64,000 bases of DNA from assembly GCA_033782935.1 (NCBI GenBank), contig JAWQEG010001220.1, positions 1,054,001 to 1,118,000 on the forward strand, given 5' to 3'. Within the stretch, counting starts at the first letter, position 1. Every line of letters starts with the position of its first letter. A model generated the notes under the pieces. The model was not told the DNA's origin, searched no databases, and saw nothing but the letters and a program-made list of their open reading frames with translations. Source of the DNA: Petrolisthes cinctipes. Lineage: Eukaryota > Arthropoda > Malacostraca > Decapoda > Porcellanidae. The translations under genes were made by a program, and so were the position numbers. Below, piece after piece: positions 22,733 to 35,800 of the stretch.

Positions 22733-25700
22733 ATCGTATTTTAGCATGTTTTGGGCCTGCATCTGAGTAGGCATGTACAGATCGCTTCTGGGTCCCCAAA
22801 ATATTGAATTTTTGGGTGTTTGGAGCCTGAATTTGAGATATAAATGGGGACAGAAGATACATGCACATATCGACTTTTGGGCACCTAAAAGATCGATTTT
22901 CAGTATGTTTTGGGCCTGTATTTTGAAAATACTCTAACACGGAGTAGGCATGTACAGTTCGCTTCTGGGACCCGAAAATATCGAGTTTTAGGGTGTTTTG
23001 GGCCTGAATTTGAGATATCGACTTTGGGCACCTAAAATATCGATATGTAGCATGTTTTGGGCCTATATTTTGAAAATATTCTAGCACTAAGTAGGCATTT
23101 ACAGATCACTTCTGGGACCCCAAAATATCGAATTTTCGGGTGTTTTGAGCCTGAATTTGAGATATAAACGGGTACAGATGATGCATGCACATATCGACTT
23201 TGGACACTTAAAATATCGATTTTTAGGATGTTTTGAGCCTATATTTTGAAAAAATTCTAGCACTGAGTAGGCATGTACAGATCGCTTCTGGGACCCAAAA
23301 ATATCGAATTTTCGGGTGTTTTGAGGTTAAATTTGGGATATAAACGGGTACAGAAGATGCATTTACATATCGACTTATGGACACCTAAAAGATCGATTTT
23401 CAGTATGTTTTGAGCCTGTATTTTAAAAATACTCCAACACGGAGTAGGCATGTACAGTTCGCTTCTGGGACCTCAAAATATCGAATTTTCGGGTGTTTTG
23501 GGCCTAAATTTGATATATCGACTTTGGGGACCTAAAATATCGATTTATAGCATGTTTTGGGCCTATATTTGGAAAATATTCTAGCACTAAGTAGGCATGT
23601 ACAGATCGCTTCTGGGACCCAAAAATATCAAATTTTCGGGTGTTTTGAGGTTAAATTTGGGATATAAACGGGTACAGAAGATGCATTTACATATCGACTT
23701 TTGGGCACCTAAAAGATCGATTTTCAGTATGCTTAGAGCCTGTATTTTGAAAATACTCTAACACAGAGTAGGCATGTACAGTTCGGTTCTGGGACCCCAA
23801 AATATCGAATTTTCGGGTGTTTTGAGGTTAAATTTGGGATATAAACGGGTACAGAAGATGCATTTACATATCGACTTTTGGGCACCTAAAAGTTCGATTT
23901 TCAGTATGTTTTGAGCCTGTATTTTAAAAAAATTCTAGCACTGAGTAGGCATGTACAGATAGCTTCTGGGACCCCAAAATATCGAGTTTTTGGGTGTTTT
24001 GGACCTGAATTTGAGATATCGACTTTGGGCACCTAAAATATCGACTTTTAGCATGTTTTGGGCCTGTATTTTGAAAATATTCTAGCACTAAGTAGGCATG
24101 TACAGTTCGGTCCTGGGACCCCAAAATATCGAATTTTCGGGTGTTTTGAGGTTAAATTTGGGATATAAACGGGTACAGAAGATGCATTTACATATCGACT
24201 TTTGGGCACCTAAAAGTTCGATTTTCAGTATGTTTTGAGCCTGTATTTTAAAAACATTCTAGCACTGAGTAGGCATGTACAGATCGCTTCTGGGACCCAA
24301 AAATTTTGAATTTTCGGGTGTTTTGAGCCTGAATTTGAGATATAAACGGGTACAGATGATGCATTCACATATCGACTTTGAACACTTAAAATATCGATTT
24401 TTAGCATGTTTTGATCCTATATTTTGAAAAAATTCTAGCACTGAGTATGCATGTACAGTTCGCTTCTGGGATCCCAAAATATCGAATTTTCGGGTGTTTT
24501 GGGCCAGAATTTGAGATATCGACTTTGGGGACCTAAAATATCGATTTTTAGCATGTTTTGGGCCTATATTTTGAAAATATTCTAGCAATAAGTAGGCATG
24601 TACAGATCACTTCTGGGACCCAAAAATATCGAATTTTCGGGTGTTTCGAGCCTGAATTTGAGATATAAACGGGTACAGATGATGCATTCACATATCGACT
24701 TTGGACACTTAAAATATCGATTTTTAGCATGTATTGAGCCTATATTTTGAAAAAATTCTAGTACTGAGTAGGCATGTACAGATCGCTTCTGGGACCCAAA
24801 AATATCGAATTTTCGGGTGTTATGAGGTTGAATTTGGGATATAAACGGGTGCAGAAGATGCATACACATGTTGACTTTGGTCACCTAAAATATCGATTTT
24901 CAGCTTGTTTTGGGGCAGTATTTTGAAAATACTCTAACAAGGAGTAAGCAAGTACAGATCGCTTCTGGGACCCCAAAATATCGAATTTTCGGGTGTTTTG
25001 AGCCTGAATTTTAAATATAAACGGGTACAGAAGATGCATCCACATATCGACTTTTGGGCACCTAAAAGATCGATTTTCAGTATGTTTTGGGCCTGTATAT
25101 TGAAAATACTCTAACACGGAGTAGGCATGTACAGATCGCTTCTGGGACCCCAAAATATCGAATTTTTGGGTGTTTATGGCCTGAATTTGAGATATCGACT
25201 TTAGGCACCAAAAATATCGATTTTTAGCATGTTTTGGGCCTATATCTTGAAAACATTCAAGCACTGAGTAGGCATGTACAGATCGCTTCTGGGACCCCAA
25301 AATATCGAGTTTTCGGGTGTTTTGAGCCTGAATTTGAGATATAAACGGGTACCGAAGATGCATGCACATATCGACTTTAGGGCACCTAAAATATCGATTT
25401 GGAGCTTGTTTTTCGTCTGTATCTTGAAAACATTCTAACTAGGAGTAGGGATGCACAGATCGCTTCAAGGACCCAAAAATACCGAATTTTCGGGTGTTTT
25501 GAGCCTGAATTTGAGATATAAACGGGTACAGAAGATGCATGCATATATGAATTTGGGCAACTAAAATATCGATTTTCAGCATGTTTTGGGCCTGTATTTT
25601 GAAAATACTCTAACTAGGAGTAGGCATGAACAGATCGCTTCTGGGACCCCAAAATATCGAATTTTCGGGTGTTTTGAGACTGAATTTGAGATATAAACGG

Positions 25701-25919
25701 GTACAGAAGATGCATGCACATATCGACTTTGGACACTTAAAATATCGATTTTTAGCATGTTTTGAGCCTATATTTTGAAAAAATTCTAGCACTGACTAAC
25801 CATGTACAGACCGCTCCTGGGACCCAAAATTATCGAATTTTCGGGTGTTTTGAGGTTGAATTTGAGATATAAACGAGTGCAGAAGATGCATACACATGTT
25901 CAATTTGGGTACCTAAAAT
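22733..25919 (+). repeat. HOR copy 3 of the triplicated block (3,187 bp), more diverged
   Basis: This starts as copies 1 and 2 do. From 22733 to about 23460 it matches copy 2 at offset 2,399-2,403. It then shows extra m5-like units with cagttcggt (23770, 24110) and runs into the segment at 24588 that is shared with 16099-17430. Confidence 0.78.
24588..25919 (+). repeat. Segment repeated 8,489 bp apart, copy 2
   Basis: This matches 16099-17430, including the m9 unit with aaggagtaagcaag near 24938 and the attcaagcactgag junction. The match runs on to about 26290 through the m4, m5 and m7 units. Confidence 0.85.
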
Positions 25920-27252
25920 ATCGTATTTTAGCATGTTTTGGGCCTGCATCTGAGTAGGCATGTACAGATCGCTTCTGGGACCCTAAAATATCGAATTTTC
26001 GGGTGTTTGGAGCCTGAATTTGAGATATAAAGGGGTACAGAAGATACATGCACATATCGACTTTTGGGCACCTAAAAGATCGATTTTCAGTATGTTTTGG
26101 GCCCGTATTTTGAAAATACTCTAACACGGAGTAGGCATGTACAGTTTGCTTCTGGGACCCGAAAATATCGAGTTTTAGGGTGTTTTGGGACTGAATTTGA
26201 AATATCGACTTTGGGCACCTAAAATATCGATATTTAGCATGTTTTGGGCCTATATTTTGAAAATATTCTAGCACTAAGTAGGCATGTACAGATCACTTCT
26301 GGGACCCCAAAATATCGAATTTTCGGGTGTTTTGGGCCTAAATTTGATATATCGACTTTGGGGACCTAATATATCGATTTTTAGCATGTTTTGGGCCTAT
26401 ATTTGGAAAATATTCTAGCTCTAAGTAGGCATGTACAGATCGCTTCTGGGACCCAAAAATATCGAATTTTCGGGTGTTTTGAGGTTAAATTTGGGATATA
26501 AACGGGTACAGAAGATGCATTTACATATCGACTTTTGGGCACCTAAAAGATCGATTTTCAGTATGTTTTGAGCCTGTATTTTGAAAATACTCTAACACGG
26601 AATAGGCATGTACAGTTCGGTTCTGGGACCCCAAAATATCGATTTTTCGGGTGTTTTGGGCCTGAATTTGAGATATCGACTTTGTGGACCTAAAATATCA
26701 ATTTTTAGCATGTTTTGGGCCTTTATTTTGAAAATATTCTAGCACTAAGTAGGCATGTACAGATCACTTCTTAGACCCCATAATATCGAATTTTCGGGTG
26801 TTTTGAGCCTGAATTTGAGATATAAACGGGTACAGATGATGCGTGCACATATCGACTTTGGACACTTAAAATATCGATTTTTAGCATGTTTTGAGCCTAT
26901 ATTTTGAAAAAATTCTAGCACTAAGTAGGCATGTACACATCGCTTCTGGGACCCAAAAATATCGAATTTTCGGGTGTTTTGAGGTTAAATTTGGGATATA
27001 AACGGGTACAGAAGAAGCATTTACATATCGACTGTTGGGCACCTAAAAGATCGATTTTCAGTATGTTTGAGCTTGTATTTTGAAAATACTCTTACACGGA
27101 GTAGGCATGTACAGTTCGCTTCTGGGACCCCAAAATATCGAATTTTCGGGTGTTTTGGGCCTGAATTTGAGATATCGACTTTGGGGACCTAAAATATCGA
27201 TTTTTAGCATGTTTTGGGCCTATATTTTGAAAATATTCTAGCACTAAGTAGG
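25920..27252 (+). repeat. Satellite rich in m5 and m7 units
   Basis: The order is m4, m5/short A, m7, m7-like, m5-like, m7, m8-like (gtacacatcgc) and m5. The m7 junction near 26280 is followed by a ggcctaaatttgatatatcg short A that elsewhere follows an m5-like junction, so this unit looks chimeric. No unique sequence is present. Confidence 0.82.
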
Positions 27253-27600
27253 CATGTACAGATCACTTCTGGGACCCAAAAATATCGAATTTTCGGGTGT
27301 TTTGAGCCTGAATTTGAGATATAAACGGTTACAGATAATGCATGCACATATCGACTTTGGACACTTAAAAATTTTGATTTTTAGCATGTTTTGAGCCTTT
27401 ATTTTGAAAAATTTCTAGTACTGAGTAGGCATGTACAGATCGCTTCTGGGACCCAAAAATATCGAATTTTCGGGTGTTTTGAGGTTGAATTTGGGATATA
27501 AACGGGTGCAGAAGATGCATACACATGTTGACTTTGGTCACCTAAAATATCGATTTTCAGCTTGTTTTGGGCCTGTATTTTGAAAATACTCTAACACGGA

Positions 27601-27614
27601 GTAAGCAAGTACAG
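27601..27614 (+). repeat. m9 marker junction gtaagcaagtacag (one of at least 19)
   Basis: The usual gtaggcatgtacag is changed at two sites, and the same change recurs near 3034, 8267, 13637, 15461, 16450, 24938, 27606, 29518, 32937, 34816, 37842, 40567, 42287, 49206, 51055, 55245, 56425, 59703 and 60892. Most of these units end with gatgcatccacat, so the junction marks a distinct unit type useful for setting HOR register. Confidence 0.88.
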
Positions 27615-29055
27615 ATCGCTTCTGGGACCCCAAAATATCGAATTTTCGGGTGTTTTGAGCCTGAATTTGAGATATAAACGGGTACAGAAGATGCATCCAC
27701 ATATCGACTTTTGGGCACCTAAAAGATCGATTTTCAGTATGTTTTGGGCCTGTATATTGAAAATACTCTATCACGGAGTAGGCATGTACAGATCGCTTCT
27801 GGGACCCCAAAATATCGAATTTTTGAGTGTTTTTGGCCTGTGATTTGAGATATCGACTTTGGGAACCTAAAATATCGATTTTTAGCATGTTTTGGGCCTA
27901 TATTTTGAAAATATTCTAGCACTGAGTAGGCATGTACAGATCGCTTCTGGGACCCCACAATATCGAATTTTCGGGTGTTTTGAGCCTGAATTTGAGATAT
28001 AAACGGTTACAGAAGATACATGCACATATCTACTTTTGGGCACCTAAAATTTCGATTTTGAGCATGTTTTGGGTCTGTATCTTGAAAACATTCTAACTAG
28101 GAGTAGGGATGTACAGATTGGTTCTGGGACCCAAAAATACCGAATTTTCGGGTGTTTTGAGCCTGAATTTGAGATATAAACGGGTAATGAAGATGCATGC
28201 ACATATCGACTTTGGACACTTAAAATATCGATTTTCAGCATGTTTTGGGCCTGTATTTTGAAAACATTCTAGCACTGAGTAGGCATGTACAGATCGCTTA
28301 TGGGACCCCAAAATATCGAGTTTTTGAGTGTTTTGGACCTGAATTTGAGATATCGACTTTGGGCACCTAAAATATCGATTTTTAGCATGTTTTGGGCCTA
28401 TATTTTGAAAATATTCTAGCACTGAGTAGGCATGTACAGATCGCTTCTGGGACACCAAAATATCGAATTTTCGGGTGTTTTGAGCCTGAATTTGAGATAT
28501 AAACGGGTACAGAAGATGCATGCACATATTGACTTTGGGCACCTAAAATATCGATTTTCAGCATGTTTTGGGCCTGTATTTTGAAAATACTCTAACTAGG
28601 AGTAGGCATGTACAGTTCGCTTCTGGGACCCCAAAATATCGAATTTTCGGGTGTTTTGAGCCTGAATTTGAGATATAAACGGGTACAGAAGATGCATGCA
28701 CATATTGACTTTGGACACTTAAAATATCGATTTTTAGCATGTTTTGAGCCTATATTTCGAAAACATTCTAGCACTGACTAGACATGTACAGATCGCTTCT
28801 GGGACCCAAAATTATCGAATTTTCTTGTGTTTTGAGGTTGAATTTGAGATATAAACGAGTGCAGAAGATGCATACACATGTTCATTTTGGGTACCTAAAA
28901 TATCGATTTTTAGCATGTTTTGGGCCTGCATCTGAGTAGGCATGTACAGATCGCTTCTGGGACCCCAAAATATCGAATTTTCGGGTGTTTGGAGCCTGAA
29001 TTTGAGATATAAACGGGTACAGAAGATGCATGCACATATCGACTTTTATGCACCT

Positions 29056-29119
29056 AAAAGATCGATTTTCAGTATGTTTTGGGCCTGTATTTTGAAAATA
29101 CTCTAACACGGAGTAGGCT
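29056..29119 (+). repeat. 64-bp truncated unit (m5-type junction)
   Basis: The same joint, gtaggctaaaatatcg, and the same length occur on an aacacggag (m5) background with an aaaagatcg B start. The deletion endpoints are the same as at 20085, but the surrounding unit type differs. Confidence 0.88.
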
Positions 29120-29181
29120 AAAATATCGATTTTTAGCATGTTTTGGGCCTATATTTTGAAAATATTCTAGCACTAAGTAGG

Positions 29182-31309
29182 CATGTACAGATCACTTCTG
29201 GGACCCCAAAATATCGATTTTTCGGGTGTTTTGAGCCTGAATTTGAGATATAAACGGGTACAGATGATGCATGCACATATCGACTTTGGACACTTAAAAT
29301 ATCGATTTTTAGGATGTTTTGAGCCTATATTTTGAAAAAATTCTAGCACTGAGTAGGCATGTACAGATCGCTTCTGGGACCCAAAAATATCGAATTTTCG
29401 GGTGTTTTGAGGTTGAATTTGGGATATAAACGTGTGCAGAAGATGCATACACATGTTGACTATGGTCACCTAAAATATCGATTTTCAGCTTGTTTTGGGC
29501 CTGTATTTTGAAAATACTCTAACACGGAGTAAGCAAGTACAGATCGCTTCTGGGAACCCAAAATATCGAATTTTCGGGTGTTTTGAGCCTGAATTTGAGA
29601 TATAAACGGGTACAGAAGATGCATCCACATATCGACTTTTGGGCACCAAAAAGATCGATTTTCAGTATGTTTTGGGCCTGTATATTGAAAATACTCTAAC
29701 ACGGAGTAGGCATGTACAGATCGCTTCTGTGACCCCAAAATATCGAATTTGTGGGTGTTTTTTGGCCTGAATTTGAGATATCGACTTTGGGCACCTAAAA
29801 TATCGATCTTTAGCATGTTTTGGGCCTATATTTTGAAAATATTCTAGCACTGAGTAGGCATGTACAGATCGCTTCTGGGACCCCAAAATATCGAGTTTTC
29901 GGGTGTTTTGAGCCTGAATTTGAGATATAAACGGGTACAGAAGATGCATGCACATATCGACTTTTGGGCACCTAAAATATCGGATTTGAGAATGTTTTGG
30001 GTCTGTATCTTGAAAACATTCTAACTAGGAGTAGGGATGTACAGATCGCTTCTGGGACTCAAAAATACCGAATTTTCGGGTGTTTTGAGCCTGAATTTGA
30101 GATATAAACGGGTACAGAAGATGCATGCACATATCGACTTTGGACACTTAAAATATCGATTTTCAGCATGTTTTGGGCCTGTATTTTGAAAACATTCTAG
30201 CACTGAGTAGGCATGTACAGATCGCTTCTGGGACCCCAAAATATCGAGTTTTTGGGTGTTTTGGACCTGAATTTGAGATATCGACTTTGGGCACCTAAAA
30301 TATCGATTTTTAGCATGTTTTGGGCGTATATTTTGAAAATATTCTAGCACTGAGTAGGCATGTACAGATCGCTTCTGGGACCCCAAAATATCGAATTTTC
30401 GGGTGTTTTGGACCTGAATTTAAAATATATAGACATTGGGCACATAAAATATCGATTTTTAGCATGTTTTGGGCCTATATTTTGAAAATATTCTAGCACT
30501 GAGTAGGCATGTACAGATCGCTTGTGGGACCCCAAAATATCGAATTTTCGGGTGTTTTGAGCCTGAATTTGAGATATAAACGGGTACAGAAGATGCATGC
30601 TCATATCGACTTTTGGGCACCTAAAATATCGATTTTGAGCATGTTTTGGGTCTGTATCTTGAAAACATTCTAACTAGGAGTAGGGATGTACAGATCGCTT
30701 CTAGGACCCCAAAATATCGAATTTGCGGGTGTTTTGAGCCTGAATTTGAGATATAAATGGGTACAGAAGATGCATGCACATATTGACTTTGGGCACCTAA
30801 CATATCGATTTTCAGCATGTTTTGGGCCTGTATTTTGAAAATACTCTAACTAGTAGTAGGCATGTACAGATCGCTTCTGGAACCCAAAAATATCGAATTT
30901 TCGGGTGTTTTGAGCCTGAATTTGAGATATAAACGGGTACAGAAGATGCATTCACATATCGACTTTGGACACTTAATTAAAATATAGATTTTTAGCATGT
31001 TTTGAGCCTATATTTTGAAAACATTCTAGCACTGACTATACATGTACAGATCGCTTCTGGGACCCAAAATTATCGAATTTTCGGGTGTTTTGAGGTTGAA
31101 TTTGAGATATAAACGAGTGCAGAAGATGCATACACATGTTCAATTTGTGTACCTAAAATATCGATTTTTAGCATGTTTTGGGCCTGCATCTGAGTAGGCA
31201 TGTACAGATCGCTTCTGGGACCCCAAAATATCGAATTTTCGGGTGTTTGGAGCCTGAATTTGAGATATAAATGGGTACAGAAGATGCATGCACATATCGA
31301 CTGTTGGTC
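29182..31309 (+). repeat. Variant second twelve-mer domain
   Basis: The order runs m7, m8, m9, m10, m6, m1, m11, then m6 with the ttaaaatatatagac short A (30418), m6, m1, m2, m3 and m4. Compared with 27253-29181 it has additional units between m11 and m2. A 4-bp insertion near 30975 gives cacttaattaaaatatag. Confidence 0.8.
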
Positions 31310-32812
31310 ACCTAAAAGATCGATTTTCAGTATGTTTTGGGCCTGTATATTGAAAATACTCTAACAAGGAGTAGGCATGTACAGATCGCTTCTGCGACCC
31401 CAAAATATCGAATTTTTGAGTGTTTTTGGCCTGTGATTTGAGATATCGACTTTGGGAACCTAAAATATCGATTTTTAGCATGTTTTGGGCCTATATTTTG
31501 AAAATATTCTAGCACTGAGTAGGCATGTACAGATCGCTTCTGGGACCCCACAATATCGAATTTTCGGGTGTTTTGAGCCTGAATTTGAGATATAAACGGT
31601 TACAGAAGATGCATGCACATATCTACTTTTGGGCACCTAAAATATCGATTTTGAGCATGTTTTGGGTCTGTATCTTCAAAACATTCTAACTAGGAGTAGG
31701 GATGTACAGATTGGTTCTGGGACCCAAAAATACCGAATTTTCGGGTGTTTTGAGCCTGAATTTGAGATATAAACGGGTAATGAAGATGCATGCACATATC
31801 GACTTTGGACACTTAAAATATCGATTTTCAGCATGTTTTGGGCCTGTATTTTGAAAACATTCTAGCACTGAGTAGGCATGTACAGATCGCTTCTGGGACC
31901 CCAAAATATCGAGTTTTTGAGTGTTTTGGACCTGAATTTGAGATATCGACTTTGGGCACCTAAAATATCGATTTTTAGCATGTTTTGGGCCTATATTTTG
32001 AAAATATTCTAGCACTAAGTAGGCATGTACAGATCGCTTCTGGGACACCAAAATATCGAATTTTCGGGTGTTTTGAGCCTGAATTTGAGATATAAACGGG
32101 TACAGAAGATGCATGCACATATTGACTTTGGGTACCTAAAATATCGATTTTCAGAATGTTTTGGGCCTGTATTTTGAAAATACTCTAACTAGGAGTAGGC
32201 ATGTACAGTTCGCTTCTGGGACCCCAAAATATCGAATTTTCGGATTTTTTGAGCCTGATTTGAGATATAAACGGGTACAGAAGATGCATGCACATATCGA
32301 CTTTGGACACTTAAAATATCGATTTTTAGCATGTTTTGAGCCTATATTTTGAAAACATTCTAGCACTGACTAGACATATACAGATCGCTTCTGGGACCCA
32401 AAATTATCGAATTTTCTTGTGTTTTGAGGTTGAATTTGAGATATAAACGAGTGCAGAAGATGAATACACATGTTCATTTTGGGTACCTAAAATATCGATT
32501 TTTAGCATGTTTTGGGCCTGCATCTGAGTAGGCATGTACAGATCGCTTCTGGGACCCCAAAATATCGAATTTTCGGGTGTTTGGAGCCTGAATTTGAGAT
32601 ATAAACGGGTACAGAAGATGCATGCACATATCGACTTTTGGGCACCTAAAAGATCGATTTTCAGTATGTTTTGGGCCTGTATTTTGAAAATACTCTAACA
32701 CGGAGTAGGCTAAAATATCGATTTTTAGCATGTTTTGGGCCTATATTTTGAAAATATTCTAGCACTAAGTAGGCATGTACAGATCACTTCTGGGACCCCA
32801 AAATATCGAATT
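31310..32812 (+). repeat. Copy of 27717-29220 (offset about 3,593 bp)
   Basis: The series m10 (gagtgtttttggcctgtgat), m6 (accccacaat), m1 (agattggttctggg), m11, m6, m2, m3 (ttttcttgtg), m4 and truncated m5 recurs at a spacing of 3,592-3,593 bp. Shared private variants such as cgggtaatgaag confirm common descent. The match ends in the m7 unit near 32812. Confidence 0.87.
32648..32711 (+). repeat. 64-bp truncated unit, copy of 29056-29119
   Basis: This lies 3,592 bp after 29056 inside the duplicated block and has the same m5 background and joint. Confidence 0.88.
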
Positions 32813-35800
32813 ATCGGGTGTTTTGAGGTTGAATTGGGGATATAAACGGGTGCAGAAGATGCATACACATGTTGACTTTGGTCACCTAAAATATCGATTT
32901 TCAGCTTGTTTTGGGGCAGTATTTTGAAAATACTCTAACACGGAGTAAGCAAGTACAGATCGCTTCTGGGACCCCAAAATATCGAATTTTTGGGTGTTTT
33001 GAGCCTGAATTTGAGATATAAACGGGTACAGAAGATGCATCCACATATCGACTTTTGGGCACCTAAAAGATCGATTTTCAGTATGTTGTGGGCCTATATT
33101 TTGAAAATATTCTAGAACTGAGTAGGCATGTACAGATCGCTTCTGGGACCCCAAAATATCGAAATTTCGGGTGTTTTGAGCCTGAATTTGTGATATAAAC
33201 GGGTACAGAAGATGCATGCACATATCGACTTTTAGGCACCTAAAATATCGATTTTGAGCATGTTTTGGGTCTGTATCTTGAAAACATTCTAACTAGGAGT
33301 AGGGATGTACAAATCGCTTCTGGGACCCAAGAATACCGAATTTTCGGGTGTTTTGAGCCTGAATTTGAGATATAAACGGGTACAGAAGATGCATGCACAT
33401 ATCGACTTTGGACACTTAAAATATCGATTTTCAGCATGTTTTGGGTCTGTATTTTGAAAACATTCTAGCACTGAGTAGGCATGTACAGATCGCTTCTGGG
33501 ACCCCAAAATATGGAGTTTTTGGGTGTTTTTGGACCTGAATTTGAGATATCGACTTTAGGCACCTAAAATATCGATTTTTAGCATGTTTTGTGCCTATAT
33601 TTTGAAAACATTCTAGCACTGAGTAGGCATGTACAGATCGCTTCTGGGACCCCAAAATATCGAATTTTCGGGTGTTTTGAGCTTGAATTTGAGATATAAA
33701 CGGGTGCAGAAGATGCATGCACATATCGACTTTTGGGCACCTAAAATATCGATTTGGAGCATGTTTTGGGTCTGTATCTTGAAAACATTCTAACTAGGAG
33801 TAGGGATGTACAGATCGCTTCTAGGACCCAAAAATACCGAATTTTCGGGTGTTTGGAGCCTGAATTTGAGATATAAACGGGTACAGAAGATGCATGCATA
33901 TATGACTTTAGGCACCTAAAATATCGATTTTCAGCATATTTTGGGCCTGTATTTTGAAAATACTCTAACTAGGAGTAGGCATGTACAGATCGCTTCTGGT
34001 ACCCCAAAATATCGAATTTTCGGGTTTTTTGAGCCTGAATTTGAGATATAAACGGGTACAGAAGATGCATTCACATATCGACTTTTATACTTAAAATATC
34101 GATTTTTAGCATGTTTTGAGCCTATATTTTAAAAGATTCTAGCACTGAGTAGGCATGTACAGATCGCTCCTGGGACTCAAAATTATCGAATTTTCGGGTG
34201 TTTTGAAGTTGAATTTGAGATATAAACGAGTGCAGAAGATGCATACACATGTTCAATTTGGGTACCTAAAATATCGTATTTTAGCATGTTTTGGGCCTGT
34301 ATTTTAAAAATACTCTAACACGGAGTAGGCATGTACAGTTTGCTTCTGGGACCCCAAAATATCGATTTTTATGGTGTTTTGGGCCTGAATTTGAGATATC
34401 GACTTTGGGGACCTAAAATATCGATATTTAGCATGTTTTGGGCCTATATTTTGAAAATATTCTAGCACTAAGTAGGCATGTACACATAACTTCTGGGACC
34501 CCAAAATATCGAATTTTCGGGTGTTTTGAGCCTGAATTTAAGATATAAACGGGTACAGATGATGCATGCACATATCGACTTTGGACACTTAAAATATCGA
34601 TTTTTAGCATGTTTTGAGCCTATATTTTGAAAAAATTCTAGCACTGAGTAGGCATGTACAGATCGCTTCTGGGACCCAAAAATATCGAATTTTCGGGTGT
34701 TTTGAGGTTGAATTTGGGATATAAACGGGTGCAGAAAATGCATACACATGTTGACTTTGGTCACCTAAAATATCGATTTTCAGCTTGTTTTGGGCCTGTA
34801 TTTTGAAAATACTCTAACACGGAGTAAGCAAATACAGATCGCTTCTGGGACCCAAAAATATCGAATTTTCGGGTGTTTTGAGCCTGAATTTTAGATATAA
34901 ACGGGTACAGAAGATGCATCCACATATCGACTTTTGGGCACCTAAAAGATCGATTTTCAGTATGTTTTGGGCCTATATATTGAAAATACTCTAACACGGA
35001 GTAGGCTTGTACAGATCGCTTCTGGGACCCCAAAATATCGAATTTTTGGGTGTTTTTGGCCTGAATTTAAGATATATACTTTGGGCACCTAAAATATCGA
35101 TTTTTAGCATGTATAGGGCCTATATTTTGAAAATATTCAAGCACTGAGTAGGCATGTACAGATCGCTTCTGGGACCCCAAAATATCGAATTTTTGGGTGT
35201 TTTGAGCCTGAATTTGAGATATAAACGGGTACAGAAGATGCATGCACATATCGACTTTTGGGCACCTAAAATATCGATTTTAAGCATGTTTTGGGTCTGT
35301 ATCTTGAAAACCTTCTAACTAGGAGTAGGGATGTACAGATCGCTTCTGGGACCCAAAAATATCGAATTTTCGGGTGTTTTGAGCCTGAATTTGAGATATA
35401 AACGGGTATAGAGGATGCATGCACATATCGACTTCTGACACACAAAATATCGATTTTTAGCATGTTTTGAGCCTATATTTTGAAAACATTCTAGCACTGA
35501 CTAGACATGTACAGATCGCTTCTGGGACCCAAAATTATCGAATTTTCGGGTGTTTTGAGGTTCAATTTGAGATATAAACGAGTGCAGAAGATGCATACAC
35601 ATGTTCAATTTGGGTACCTAAAATACCGATTTTTAGCATGTTTTGGGCCTGCATCTGAGTAGGCATGTACAGATCGCTTCTGGGACCCCAAAATATCGAA
35701 TTTTCGGGTGTTTGGAGCCTGAATTTGAGATATAAACGGGTACAGAAGATGCATGCACATATCGACTTTTGGGCACCTAACAGATCGATTTTCAGTATGT

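Larger units (their letters stand above)
27253..29181 (+). repeat. Twelve-unit higher-order repeat, 1,929 bp
   Basis: Junction-to-junction lengths are 177, 176, 177, 148, 178, 174, 148, 176, 176, 158, 177 and 64 bp, summing to 1,929. The order is m7, m8, m9, m10, m6, m1, m11, m6, m2, m3, m4, m5(truncated), with m7 recurring at 29182. It contains both kinds of short half and a 64-bp remnant, so nearly every variant of the family is represented once. Confidence 0.88.

Noticed and set aside
30960..30985. TTAA duplication (cacttaattaaaat) as a transposon footprint
   Set aside because: It is a 4-bp local insertion in an A/T-rich block and is explained by slippage. No terminal inverted repeats or element remnants are present.
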